A DNA stretch of 60,150 bases from Albidovulum sp. (lineage in GTDB: Bacteria; Pseudomonadota; Alphaproteobacteria; Rhodobacterales; Rhodobacteraceae), in assembly GCA_015491895.1 (NCBI GenBank), contig WFVA01000101.1, positions 1-60,150 of the forward strand. The letters run 5' to 3'. Of the stretch, positions 17,017-25,574 are shown one piece after another (positions within the stretch are counted from its first letter, which is position 1; each line of letters opens with the position of its first letter). A program made the position numbers and the translations under genes. The notes under the pieces are model-generated. The model had not been told where the DNA came from. It was given only the letters and a program-made list of their open reading frames with translations, and did no database searches.

Positions 17017-18384
17017 ATGCGGCCCGGCCCCTCGATCCGCTTCCGCCTGGTGGTGGGCATCGTGCTGGTGCTGGCGGTGGGCGGCGTTGCGGTGGCGCTG
17101 GCCGCCCTGGCCTACGGGCGCAGCGCGGCGCAGCAATCCTATGATCGGCTGCTGGTGGGGGCGGCGCGGCAGATCGCGCGGGCGATCTCGCTGCGCGATG
17201 GCGAGGTGGTGGTGGATCTGCCGGTTTCGGCCTTCGAGCTGCTGTCGCTGGCGCCGCGCGATCGGGTGGTTTACGGCGTGTTCGACGAAACCGGCCGCCT
17301 GATCACCGGCTATGGCAGCATCGCCCCGCCGGCCGACGGCAGCGCCTTCTTCAACGGCAGCTTCGCCGGCGAGCCGGCCCGCTTCGCCCATGTGACGCGC
17401 CCCTTCGCCGAGCGCGCCTTCACCGGCTCGGTCAGCGTCGTCATCGGCCAGACCATGCAGGCCCGGCGCGAGCTGGCCCGGCAGATCACCCGCAACGCCC
17501 TCATCGCGGTGGCGATCATCGGCGCGGTGATGGCGGCGCTGGCCATGCTGGCGGTGCGCGCCGCGCTGAGGCCGCTGCACCGGATCGAGCGCGATTTCGC
17601 GGCCCGTTCGAGCAAGGATCTCACCCCGGTCGATCTGGACGTGCCGCAGGAGATCAGCAGCCTGGTGCGGGCGCTCAACCGCTTCATCGCCCGCATCGAC
17701 CGGCAGCTGCAGATCATGCACCGCCTGATCGGCGACGCCGCCCATCAGCTGCGCACCCCCATCGCCGCGCTGCGCGCCCAAGCCGAGCTGGCCGCCGACG
17801 AAACCGACCCGGAGCGCCAGCGGCGCATCGTCGGGCGCATCCACGAGCGCTCGAAGAACCTCAGCCGCCTGGCCGACCAGCTGCTCAGCCACGCGCTCAT
17901 CATCCACCGCGCCGACAGCGTGGACCTGCAGGAGATCGATTTGCGCCGCGTCGCCACCGAGGCGGTGGCCGAGGCCGATCAGTGGCTCGACGAAGCCCAT
18001 CTCGCGCTGCGCCTCGATCTGCCCGAAGCGCCGATGCCCTGCCCGGGCGATGAGCTTTCGCTGATCGAGGCCTGCAAGAACCTGATCAACAACGCCCTCG
18101 GCCACGGCCGCCCGCCGATCACGTTGCGGGTGCGCGCCGAAAACGGCATGGCGCTGCTCGCGGTGCATGATTGCGGGGAAGGCTTCCCCGAAGAGATGTG
18201 GGCCGACGCCGGCTCGCGCTTTGCCAGTTCGGCCGGGGTTTCGTCGCGCAGCGCCGGGCTCGGGCTGGCCATCGTCAGCGCCGTGGCCCGGGCGCACAGG
18301 GGCGAGCTTCGGATCCGCCGCCCCGCCGAGGGGGGCTTCGAGGTGGCCATCGCGCTTCCCGCTGGCAGGGAGTCCCGCCCATGA
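17017..18384 (+). CDS. tctE: Sensor histidine kinase (TctE-like)
   Basis: A 455-aa membrane kinase. A first hydrophobic helix (about 9-33), a periplasmic sensor region (about 35-160), a second helix (about 163-185) and a HAMP-like linker come in order. The H box is DAAHQLRTPIAALR with His243. The ATPase part has the N box CKNLINNALGHG, a G1 box VHDCGEGFPE and the G2 box SAGLGLAIVSAVARAH. The H-box form AAHQLRTP and the domain layout match the TctE/QseC group. Its stop overlaps the next gene by four bases (ATGA), so the downstream binding protein is made together with the kinase. The ligand is unknown but is likely a carboxylate presented at the periplasmic face. Confidence 0.92.
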   Translation: MRPGPSIRFRLVVGIVLVLAVGGVAVALAALAYGRSAAQQSYDRLLVGAARQIARAISLRDGEVVVDLPVSAFELLSLAPRDRVVYGVFDETGRLITGYGSIAPPADGSAFFNGSFAGEPARFAHVTRPFAERAFTGSVSVVIGQTMQARRELARQITRNALIAVAIIGAVMAALAMLAVRAALRPLHRIERDFAARSSKDLTPVDLDVPQEISSLVRALNRFIARIDRQLQIMHRLIGDAAHQLRTPIAALRAQAELAADETDPERQRRIVGRIHERSKNLSRLADQLLSHALIIHRADSVDLQEIDLRRVATEAVAEADQWLDEAHLALRLDLPEAPMPCPGDELSLIEACKNLINNALGHGRPPITLRVRAENGMALLAVHDCGEGFPEEMWADAGSRFASSAGVSSRSAGLGLAIVSAVARAHRGELRIRRPAEGGFEVAIALPAGRESRP

Positions 18385-19490
18385 AGGCCGCCCTGAACGC
18401 CCTCCTCTGCGCCGCGCTCCTCCTTGCCGGGGCGATGTCGGGTGCGGCGGGGCCGGGCGCGGCGGGGCCGGTGGCGCCGGAGGCGGTGAAATCCTACGGC
18501 CCGGCCGAGGCGCGCCGCCGCCTCGTGGTGCGCAGCACCACCGATCTGGCCCTGTTCGAGCCGATCCTGCTGGCCTTTCTCGCCCGCAACCCCGACATCG
18601 CGTTCAGCTACGAGCAATGGAGCTCCAACGGTCTCTACCTCGCCGCCTCCGCGGCGTGCCGCGCCGGCGCCGCGCAGGCCGACCTGCTCATCAGCTCCTC
18701 CATCGACCAGCAGGTGAAGCTGGCCAATGACGGCTGCGCCCGCCCCCACCGCTCGGCCCTCACGGCGGGCCTGCCGGCCGAGGCCAACTGGCGCGACGAG
18801 GTGTTCGGCATCACCCGCGAGCCGGCGGTGATCGTCTACAACCGGGCCACCATCGGCCCCGAAAGCGCGCCCCGCTCGCGCTTCGATCTGATCGACCTGC
18901 TGCGCCCCGAAGACAGCCGCTTTCGCGGCCGCGTCGCCACCTACGACATCGAGACATCGGGCCTCGGCTATCTCTTCGCCTTCGCCGATTCGCAGCAGGC
19001 CACCACCTTCGGCAGCCTGATCGAGGCCTTCGGGCGCAGCGGCGCCATCGCCACCTGCTGCTCGGCCGAGATCATCGACGGCGTGGCCGGCGGCCGATAC
19101 CTGATCGCCTACAACGTGCTCGGCTCCTACGCCCTGGCCCGGGCGCGGGAAAACCCCGATATCGTGGTGGTCGCGCCCGACGATTACACGCTGGTACTGT
19201 CCCGCGCCGCGCTGATCCCGAAACACGCCGCGGCGCCGGATCTGGCCGGCGCGCTGATCGACTTCCTGCTCTCGGAGGAGGGGCGCGCGGCGCTGCGGAC
19301 GGCCGATCTGATCGTGCCCACCGACGGAAAGGCCGAGCCGGCGCTGCGTCTGCCGGAAAACCCCGAGGCCTCGCTGCGCCAGATCCCGCTCAGCCCGGTG
19401 CTGCTGGTGGGGCTCGATCAGCACAAGCGCCGCGCCTTCATCGCCCGCTGGCGCGCCACCTTCGCCTCGCGAAAGACGCCCCGGCGCTGA
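18381..19490 (+). CDS. Periplasmic solute-binding protein coupled to the TctDE-like pair
   Basis: A 369-aa secreted protein. The start at 18381 gives a short signal peptide (LNALLCAALLLAGAMS with AGPGAAGP after it); longer upstream frames lie inside the kinase. The mature part begins RRRLVVRSTTDLALFEPIL, continues with DLLISSSIDQQVKLANDG and has EPAVIVYNRATIGP, the pattern of iron/thiamine-type ABC binding proteins (SBP family 1/AfuA-like). No ABC permease or ATPase is beside it. It overlaps the kinase gene by four bases, so it probably acts as a sensory partner that presents ligand to the kinase, not as part of an importer. That role is inference from operon structure. Confidence 0.8.
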   Translation: MKAALNALLCAALLLAGAMSGAAGPGAAGPVAPEAVKSYGPAEARRRLVVRSTTDLALFEPILLAFLARNPDIAFSYEQWSSNGLYLAASAACRAGAAQADLLISSSIDQQVKLANDGCARPHRSALTAGLPAEANWRDEVFGITREPAVIVYNRATIGPESAPRSRFDLIDLLRPEDSRFRGRVATYDIETSGLGYLFAFADSQQATTFGSLIEAFGRSGAIATCCSAEIIDGVAGGRYLIAYNVLGSYALARARENPDIVVVAPDDYTLVLSRAALIPKHAAAPDLAGALIDFLLSEEGRAALRTADLIVPTDGKAEPALRLPENPEASLRQIPLSPVLLVGLDQHKRRAFIARWRATFASRKTPRR

Positions 19491-19523
19491 GCCAGCCCGG
19501 AGGGGGGCCGGCCGGCGCGTCGC

Positions 19524-20543
19524 TCAGCCCGGCAGCGCCCCGGCGCTGAAGCTATCGCCCACCGCGCGGCGAAGCGTGTCGATGCCGCTCTCGGCATGGC
19601 GGGTCGGGTGCACCCGGTTGGTCAGCAGCGCCCAGGCCAGGCCGCGCTCGAAATCCACCCAGAGCCCGGTGCCGGTGAAGCCGGTGTGCCCGATCACCGA
19701 TTTGTTGCAGCCATCGCCCCCGCTCCAGCCCGCATGCGCCCGCTCCCAGCCATGGGTGCGGGTGTCGCTCAGCGGCCTGCGCATCAGCGCGACGCTCTCC
19801 TCGGCAAGGCCATTGCCGGTGAGCAGACCATGCGCGAAACCGAGCACATCGCCCATCCGCCCGAACAGCCCCGCATGGCCGGCCCCGCCGCCAAGGGCGA
19901 AGGCGTTTTCGTCATGCACCTCGCCCTTCAGGATCCGCCCGCGCCAGGGGCAATCCTCGGTGGCGGCGCAGTCGTCGGCGGGCGGGTGGAAGCTGAAGCC
20001 CCAGCCCGGATCCATCTCGCCCACAGGCCGCCCGCGCAGCCGCTCGAGCGCGAGTCCCAGCAGCATGAAGTTGATGTCGGAATAGACCGGCGCGCCGCGC
20101 GCCCAGTCCCGCTGCAGGATGAAGGCGCGCAGGGTGCGCGCATCCTGCCCGTAAGTATAGAGCGGCTCCACCGCCGGCAGCGGCGTCAGATGGCCGAGGC
20201 ACTGCCGGAAGGTGATCCGCCGCACCCAGCTCTCGGGCGCATATTGGCGCAGATCGGGCAGAAGGCTTGTCAGCGGCGCATCCAGGTCGAGCCGCCCGGC
20301 CGCGGCCTCCTCGAGGATCTGCACCGTGGTGAACAGCACCTTGGTGAGCGAGGCCAGATCGAACCATGTCTCGGCCCGCATCGGCGCCTCCTCGGGCCGG
20401 ATCTGCGCCCGTCCCGCATGCAGCACCGCCCGCGTGCCATCGGCCCTTACCGCCCCCAGAACCGCGCCGGGAATGGCCCCGCCCTGCACCGCCGCTTTCA
20501 CAGGCGCAAAGGCGCGGCGGGTGAGCTTCTCGAGCGATGCCAT
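19524..20543 (-). CDS. Serine hydrolase of the beta-lactamase/AmiE-like group
   Basis: A 339-aa protein with the three beta-lactamase-fold motifs: Ser65-LT-Lys68 (SLTK), a YSD triad element in VYSDINFMLLG, and HTGFTGTG standing in for KTG. I chose the ATG at 20543 because AAAGGAAGA precedes it; an upstream ATG adds 16 unlikely residues. No signal peptide is seen, which points to a cytoplasmic enzyme. In Bacillus subtilis a serine hydrolase of this fold (AmiE) splits MurNAc from its peptide inside a MurNAc-use operon. Here it is divergent from the sugar kinase-GntR-deaminase-nagA operon and shares its promoter region. A muramoyl-amidase role is proposed from context; an esterase is possible. 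Confidence 0.82.
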   Translation of the reverse strand: MASLEKLTRRAFAPVKAAVQGGAIPGAVLGAVRADGTRAVLHAGRAQIRPEEAPMRAETWFDLASLTKVLFTTVQILEEAAAGRLDLDAPLTSLLPDLRQYAPESWVRRITFRQCLGHLTPLPAVEPLYTYGQDARTLRAFILQRDWARGAPVYSDINFMLLGLALERLRGRPVGEMDPGWGFSFHPPADDCAATEDCPWRGRILKGEVHDENAFALGGGAGHAGLFGRMGDVLGFAHGLLTGNGLAEESVALMRRPLSDTRTHGWERAHAGWSGGDGCNKSVIGHTGFTGTGLWVDFERGLAWALLTNRVHPTRHAESGIDTLRRAVGDSFSAGALPG

Positions 20544-20608
20544 GCGATCTTCCTTTCTCGTTCTTGTCCCGTTCCTGCCGGAGGCCCGCAAGGGGCACAG
20601 GATTTCGT

Positions 20609-20665
20609 AATACCAACCAAAGGCCGGAGCAAGAATATATTTGCCATTGGGTTTATTTTGGTATC
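20609..20665. promoter_or_regulatory. Paired TTGGTAT sites in the divergent promoter region
   Basis: The 194-base gap between the serine hydrolase and the kinase holds ATACCAA (20610-20616) and TTGGTAT (20658-20664) as an inverted pair about 48 bases apart, in an AT-rich stretch. TTGGTAT matches the first half of the site bound by the GntR/HutC regulator NagR of Bacillus. Each copy lies near one of the two divergent starts. The GntR protein encoded at 21637-22467 is the natural candidate to bind here. No binding data exist for this window. Confidence 0.5.
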
Positions 20666-20737
20666 ATGTTATGGGCGGCCGGCGGCATGAGGCCGCACCG
20701 CACCGCAAACAAGGCCTCCAAACCACGGACAAGGCAG

Positions 20738-21640
20738 ATGCAGAGCGAAAGCGCCCCCCTGATCATCGCCATCGACGGCGGCGGCACCTCCTGCCGGGCA
20801 AAGCTTCTGCGCCCCGACGGGCAGGTTCTGGCCGAGGCCCATGCCGGACCGGCCAATGTCGCCAGCGATTTCGAGACCAGCTGCACCAATATCGTCGCGG
20901 CCAGCGCGATCCTGTTTGCCAATGCCGGGATCGGAGCCGAACGGCTCCATGAAAGCGCCGCCTATCTGGCCCTGGCCGGGGCCAGCGATCCGAAGGCCGA
21001 ACCGCGGCTGCGCGCGGCGCTGGATTTCGCCCGCCTGGATCTGATCTCCGATATCGAAGCCACGGTTCTGGGCGCGCTTGCCGGCGAGGACGGGGTGGTG
21101 GCCGGCATCGGCACCGGCTCCTTCTTCTGCGCCCGCCGCGAGGGGCGGCTCAGGCGCGTGGGCGGGCGCGGCTTTCAGCTCTCTGACGAATGCAGCGGCG
21201 CCTGGCTCGGGCGCGAATTGCTGCGCGAAACCGCCCGCGCCCATGACGGCCTGCGCCCGCACAGCCCGCTCAGCCGCGCGATCATGGCCCGCTTCGGCGA
21301 TGACATCAACGAGCTGGTGGCCTTTTCGCTGCGCGCCAGCCCGCAGGATTATGGCCGCTTCGCCCCCGAGCTGGTGGCGGCGCGAGAGGCCGGCGACGAG
21401 ATCGCCGGGGCGATCTTCGCGCGCGCCCTGGACGAGCTTGCCCGCTCTCTCGATGTGCTCGAAGGCGACGCACCGGGCCGGCTCTGCCTCGTGGGCGGGC
21501 TGGGCGCCACCTATGAAGCGCTGCTGCCCGAAAGATTCCGCGCCCGCATCGCCCCGGCCAGGGGCAGCGCGCTCGACGGCATCGTCGCCTTCGCGCTGGA
21601 GCAGGAAGCGCAGCGGGCGACCGGGCGGGCAGCGCCATGA
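20738..21640 (+). CDS. BadF/BadG-type sugar kinase, probable GlcNAc/MurNAc kinase
   Basis: A 300-aa kinase of the ASKHA fold. The phosphate-1 loop is IIAIDGGGTSCRAKLL near the N-terminus, an adenosine loop reads LCLVGGLGATYEALLP, and GVVAGIGTGSFFCAR marks the phosphate-2 region. This is the BadF/BadG/BcrA/BcrD group, which contains GlcNAc kinases and the Clostridium MurK enzyme that phosphorylates both GlcNAc and MurNAc. The ATG at 20738 starts just before the fold; a longer frame has an unlikely leader. The stop overlaps the GntR gene by four bases. Location beside nagA, the SIS deaminase and murQ supports action on amino sugars entering by the ABC importer. Which sugar it prefers cannot be read from sequence. 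Confidence 0.86.
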   Translation: MQSESAPLIIAIDGGGTSCRAKLLRPDGQVLAEAHAGPANVASDFETSCTNIVAASAILFANAGIGAERLHESAAYLALAGASDPKAEPRLRAALDFARLDLISDIEATVLGALAGEDGVVAGIGTGSFFCARREGRLRRVGGRGFQLSDECSGAWLGRELLRETARAHDGLRPHSPLSRAIMARFGDDINELVAFSLRASPQDYGRFAPELVAAREAGDEIAGAIFARALDELARSLDVLEGDAPGRLCLVGGLGATYEALLPERFRARIAPARGSALDGIVAFALEQEAQRATGRAAP

Positions 21641-22467
21641 GCCCGACCCCCGATCCGCAGGCCCTCTTTGCCCCCGATAGCTGGCTCTCCGATCAGGGAG
21701 GGCCGCGCTATCTGCAGTTGAAGCGGCGCATCGAGGAGGCGATCGAGACGCGCCGGCTGGCGCCCGGCTCGCCGCTGCCGCCCGAGCGCGAGCTGGCCCG
21801 GATCACCGGGCTTTCGCGGGTGACGGTGCGAAACGCGGTGGCACCGCTGGTGGCGGCCGGGCTGATCGAGCAGCGCCGGGGCTCGGGGCGCATCGTCGCG
21901 GCGCGGCCGGGGCGGGTGAGCCAGTCGCTCTCGCGCCTCACCTCGTTTTCCGAAGACATGAGCCGGCGCGGCGCGGTGCCCTCCTCGGTCTGGATCACGC
22001 GTGGGGTGTTCCTGCCCTCGCCCGACGAGATCATGGCCCTCGGCCTTTCGCCCGAGCAATCGGTGGCGCGGCTCGAACGGCTGCGCCTGGCCGATGGCCG
22101 GCCGATGGCCATCGAACGCGCCGCGCTGCCCACCAGCATCCTGGAAAACCCCATGGATGTGGAGGATTCGCTCTACGATCTGCTGGCCCGGCTGGGCCGC
22201 AGGCCGGTGCGCGCGGTGCAGCATATCCGCGCGGCGCTGCTTTCGCGGGACGATGCCCGGATGCTCGGCGCCGACGCGGGCGATGCGGCGCTCAGGATCA
22301 CCCGCATCTCCTACCTCGCCTCGGGGCAGATCGCCGAATGCACCCGCTCCGTCTATCGCGGCGACAGCTACGATTTCGTGGCCGAGCTGACCATCCCGCA
22401 ATCCGCCCCGCAAACCGCCCCAAAGAACGATCCGGAGGGCGTTCCGCACCCCACCCCACAAGGCTGA
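21637..22467 (+). CDS. GntR/HutC-family regulator with UTRA domain
   Basis: A 276-aa regulator. The N-terminal winged helix carries PLPPERELARITGLSRVTVRNAVAPLVAAGLIEQRRGSG split over residues 45-88, typical of GntR. The C-terminal UTRA domain (about 105-255) includes LERLRLADGRPMAIERAALP and ends with a basic-acidic strand pattern like NagR/HutC. NagR proteins sense glucosamine-6-phosphate or GlcNAc-6-phosphate and repress amino-sugar genes. It sits between the kinase (four-base overlap) and the deaminase, so it likely controls its own operon through the TTGGTAT sites upstream. The proline-rich tail of about 20 residues after the UTRA domain looks unstructured. Confidence 0.9.
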   Translation: MSPTPDPQALFAPDSWLSDQGGPRYLQLKRRIEEAIETRRLAPGSPLPPERELARITGLSRVTVRNAVAPLVAAGLIEQRRGSGRIVAARPGRVSQSLSRLTSFSEDMSRRGAVPSSVWITRGVFLPSPDEIMALGLSPEQSVARLERLRLADGRPMAIERAALPTSILENPMDVEDSLYDLLARLGRRPVRAVQHIRAALLSRDDARMLGADAGDAALRITRISYLASGQIAECTRSVYRGDSYDFVAELTIPQSAPQTAPKNDPEGVPHPTPQG

Positions 22468-22474
22468 CAGGACC

Positions 22475-23512
22475 ATGCGCGAAAAAACCCACATGCAGCG
22501 CGAAATCGAGGAGATCCCCGAGGCCGTGGCCCGCCTGCTGGATGCCGGCAGAAGCGCCATCGACGAGGCCGCCGACGCGCTGAAGGCCCGCGCGCCGCGG
22601 CTTCTGGCCACCGTCGCCCGCGGCTCGTCGGACCACGCTGCAACCTTCCTGAAATACGCCTGCGAGCTTCTGACGGGCGTGCCCGTGGCCTCCATCGGCC
22701 CCTCCATCGCCTCGGTCTATGGCGCGAAGCCGAAGCTGGCCGATGCCGCCTGCCTCGGGATTTCCCAATCGGGCCAGAGCCCCGACATCGTGCAGATGAT
22801 GCGCGCCGCGGATGAGGCCGGCGCGGCCACCATCGCCATCACCAACGATCCCGGCGCGCCGCTGGCCCGGAGCGCCCGGCATGTGCTGCCCATGCATGCC
22901 GGCCCCGAGATCAGCGTGGCCGCCACCAAGACATATGTCACCTCGCTGGTGGCCGGCCTCGCGCTCATCGCCCGCTGGGCGGGCGATCGGGCGCTGCTCG
23001 CGGCGCTCGATCAGCTTCCGGCGCAGCTGGCCCTGGCGGTCGCGCTCGACTGGCCCGAGCTGCGCGCAGAGATCACGCCCACGGCGGGGGCCTGCGGCAT
23101 GTTCGTGCTGGGCCGGGGGCCGTCCTTCGCGGTGGCCGGCGAGGCGGCGCTGAAATTCAAGGAAACCTGCCGGATCCAGGCCGAACCCTTCTCCTCGGCC
23201 GAGGTGCTGCACGGGCCGGTTGCGGTGGTGGGCGAGGGATTCCCGGTGCTGGCGCTGATCTCGCGCGATGCGGCCGAAAGCGGGATCGTCGAGATCTGCG
23301 AGCGTCTGGCGGCGCAGGGGGCGGCCGTTTTCGGCACCTCCGAGCGGCTGAAGGCGGCGCGCCGGCTCGATTTCGTGCCCACCGGCCATGCCCTCACCGA
23401 TCCGGTTTCGCTGATCGCCAGCTTCTATGCCTTCGTCGAGAAGCTGGCCCGCGCGCGCGGGATCGACCCGGACACGCCGCGCCATCTGAAGAAGGTCACC
23501 GAAACCGTATGA
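22475..23512 (+). CDS. SIS-domain glucosamine-6-phosphate deaminase (NagB-II type)
   Basis: A 345-aa protein with two SIS domains. ARGSSDHAATFLKYACE and SQSGQSPDIVQMM mark the first sugar-phosphate site; GRGPSFAVAGEAALKFKETCRIQAEPFSSAEVLHGP, in two pieces, marks the second and includes the catalytic-region glutamate. This matches the isomerase half of glucosamine-6-phosphate synthase without the glutaminase domain, the layout of NagB-II deaminases. It should convert glucosamine-6-phosphate to fructose-6-phosphate and ammonia. It lies 7 bases after the GntR gene and overlaps nagA by four bases. No classical NagB is visible in the window, so this enzyme would close the pathway. A related sugar-phosphate specificity is possible. 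Confidence 0.88.
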   Translation: MREKTHMQREIEEIPEAVARLLDAGRSAIDEAADALKARAPRLLATVARGSSDHAATFLKYACELLTGVPVASIGPSIASVYGAKPKLADAACLGISQSGQSPDIVQMMRAADEAGAATIAITNDPGAPLARSARHVLPMHAGPEISVAATKTYVTSLVAGLALIARWAGDRALLAALDQLPAQLALAVALDWPELRAEITPTAGACGMFVLGRGPSFAVAGEAALKFKETCRIQAEPFSSAEVLHGPVAVVGEGFPVLALISRDAAESGIVEICERLAAQGAAVFGTSERLKAARRLDFVPTGHALTDPVSLIASFYAFVEKLARARGIDPDTPRHLKKVTETV

Positions 23513-24663
23513 GCACGCGCACCGCCATCAGCGGCGCCGCCCTGTTCGACGGGCAGCGCCTGCACGAAAACGCCGCGCTCCTGATGCGCGATGCGCATAT
23601 CGAGGCGATCCTGCCGGCGGGCGAGATTCCCCGGGGGGCCGAACATGTGCCGCTCGAGGGCGGCCTGATCGCGCCGGGGCTCGTGGATCTGCAGGTCAAT
23701 GGCGGCGGCGGGGTGCTGCTCAATTCCGACCCTTCGGCGGATACGATCCGCCGCATCGCCGACGCCCATGCCCGCTGCGGGACAACCGCGCTCCTGCCCA
23801 CGCTGATCACCGACACGCCCGAGATCACCCGCGCCGCCATCGCCGCCGCCGAGGCGGCGCTGGCCGAGGGCGTTCCGGGGATCATCGGGCTGCATCTGGA
23901 GGGGCCGCATATCTCTCGCGCGCGCAAAGGCGCCCATGCGGCCGAACTGATCCGTCCGATGGAGGAAGCCGATTGCCGCCTGCTCGAGGAAGCGGCCGCG
24001 CGGCTGCCGAGCCTGCTCGTGACGGTGGCGCCCGAATCGGTGCGCCCCGAGCAGGTGGCGCGGCTCGCCCGGGCCGGGGCGATCGTTTCCATCGGGCACA
24101 GCGGTTGCAGCCACGCGGCAGCGCTTGCGCTGGCCGAAAGCGGGGCCTCCTGCGTTACCCATCTGTTCAACGCCATGAGCCAGCTTGCCGGCCGCGCGCC
24201 GGGGCTGGTGGGGGCGGCGCTCGGGCATGGCGGGCTCTGGGCGGGGCTGATCGCCGACGGCTTTCATGTGGCCCCGGAAGCGATCCGCATCGCGCTGCGG
24301 GCCAAGGCGGGGCCCGGGCGGATCTTCCTTGTCAGCGACGCCATGGCCACCATCGGCACGGATCTACGGGAATTCACCCTGAACGGCCGGCGCATCCTGC
24401 GCGCGGGCGGGCGGCTGACGCTGGAAGACGGCACCCTGGCCGGGGCGGATATCGATCTTTTCGCGGCGGTGCGCTTCATGGAGCGGGAGGTGGGCATCCC
24501 CCGCGCGCAGGCGCTGCGCATGGCAAGCCTCTACCCCGCGCGGCTGCTCGGGCGCGAGGGCCGCATCGGCAGGCTGGCCCCCGGCGCGCGGGCCGATTGC
24601 ATCTGGCTTGACGGCGCGGGCCGGCTCGGCGGCGTCTGGCAGGAAGGGCGGCGGATTCGCTGA
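23509..24663 (+). CDS. nagA: N-acetylglucosamine-6-phosphate deacetylase
   Basis: A 384-aa amidohydrolase. Family motifs appear in order: GLVDLQVNGGGGVLLN near 65, GLHLEGPHISRARKGAH near 130 with the metal-binding glutamate, SIGHSGCSHAAAL with a histidine ligand, VTHLFNAMSQL with the second histidine, and FLVSDAMATIG with the catalytic aspartate. It removes acetate from GlcNAc-6-phosphate to give glucosamine-6-phosphate for the deaminase encoded just upstream. Length and motifs match NagA closely. The metal-binding HPHIxG motif of the two-metal enzymes is replaced by QVNGG, as in one-metal NagA. It ends the plus-strand operon and converges on the ABC importer operon after 63 bases. Confidence 0.94.
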   Translation: MSTRTAISGAALFDGQRLHENAALLMRDAHIEAILPAGEIPRGAEHVPLEGGLIAPGLVDLQVNGGGGVLLNSDPSADTIRRIADAHARCGTTALLPTLITDTPEITRAAIAAAEAALAEGVPGIIGLHLEGPHISRARKGAHAAELIRPMEEADCRLLEEAAARLPSLLVTVAPESVRPEQVARLARAGAIVSIGHSGCSHAAALALAESGASCVTHLFNAMSQLAGRAPGLVGAALGHGGLWAGLIADGFHVAPEAIRIALRAKAGPGRIFLVSDAMATIGTDLREFTLNGRRILRAGGRLTLEDGTLAGADIDLFAAVRFMEREVGIPRAQALRMASLYPARLLGREGRIGRLAPGARADCIWLDGAGRLGGVWQEGRRIR

Positions 24664-24726
24664 GCGCCGGCCAGGCGCCCCCTTCCCCCGACGCTTCCTC
24701 CTCTTCGTGCGCGGCGGCGGGGCGGC

Positions 24727-25560
24727 CTACTTGATCGCCCCGGCTGTCATCCCGGCGATGAAGCGGCGCGACTGGATGATGAACACCACCACGATCGGCA
24801 GCGCCGCCAGCGTCAGCCCGGCATAGAGCACGCCGAAATTCACGCTGTATTCGCCAAAGAAGGTCGTCAGCCCCTGGGCCAGGGTGCGGTTTTCCGGGGT
24901 CTGGATGAAGATCAGCGGGAAGAAGAAATCGTTCCAGATCGGCACCGCGTTGTAGATCCCGGCGATCACCAGCGCTGGGGTGATCAGCGGCACCATGATC
25001 TCGACCATGATGCGCAGCTCCGAGGCGCCGTCCACCCGGGCGCTGTCCTCGAGCTCGCCCGGCAGCGCGCGCAGAAAGCCGCTGAGGATGAACACCGTCG
25101 AGGGCAGGCTCATGGCGGTATAGATGAAGATCAGCCCCAGAAGGTTGTCCACCAGCCCCATGGATTTCATCTGCACGAAGAGCGGGATGATGGCGAGCCT
25201 GAGCGGCAGCATCAGCCCGGCGAGGAAGAACATCGAAACCATGATCGCGCCGCGGAACTTGTAGCGCGAGATGGCATAGGCCGCCATGGTGCCGGTGACC
25301 AGCAGCAGCGCGACGGAAATGATCGTCACGATGGCCGAGTTCAACAGGTAACGCGGCACGTCGGTGGTGGTCCAGATCGTCTTGTAATTGTCGAGGTTCA
25401 GGCTTTTGGGCAGCGAAAACGGCGCGCCGAAGATCTCGGCATTGGTCTTGAAGCCCGACATCAGCATCATGAAGATCGGGTAGAGCACGGCGATGGTGCT
25501 GCCGATCAGGAAGATATACATCAGCCAGGTTTCCAAGCCTGCATTGCGTCTGTGTTCCAT
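24727..25560 (-). CDS. Carbohydrate ABC transporter permease (MalG type)
   Basis: A 277-aa membrane protein with six hydrophobic helices. The EAA loop that docks on the ATPase reads ELEDSARVDGASELRIMVEIMVPLITPAL near residue 190, given here in part. The form 'ExxDSARVDGAS...P' is standard for MalG-type subunits of the sugar CUT1 importers. I set the start at 25560; an open frame extends far upstream but into the preceding permease gene. It lies 14 bases after that permease and ends the operon. With the MalF-type partner it makes the channel for the substrate bound by the protein at 27704-28918. Amino sugar uptake is inferred from the gene neighbourhood. Confidence 0.93.
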   Translation of the reverse strand: MEHRRNAGLETWLMYIFLIGSTIAVLYPIFMMLMSGFKTNAEIFGAPFSLPKSLNLDNYKTIWTTTDVPRYLLNSAIVTIISVALLLVTGTMAAYAISRYKFRGAIMVSMFFLAGLMLPLRLAIIPLFVQMKSMGLVDNLLGLIFIYTAMSLPSTVFILSGFLRALPGELEDSARVDGASELRIMVEIMVPLITPALVIAGIYNAVPIWNDFFFPLIFIQTPENRTLAQGLTTFFGEYSVNFGVLYAGLTLAALPIVVVFIIQSRRFIAGMTAGAIK

Positions 25561-25574
25561 TGCGGCCCCCTGCC

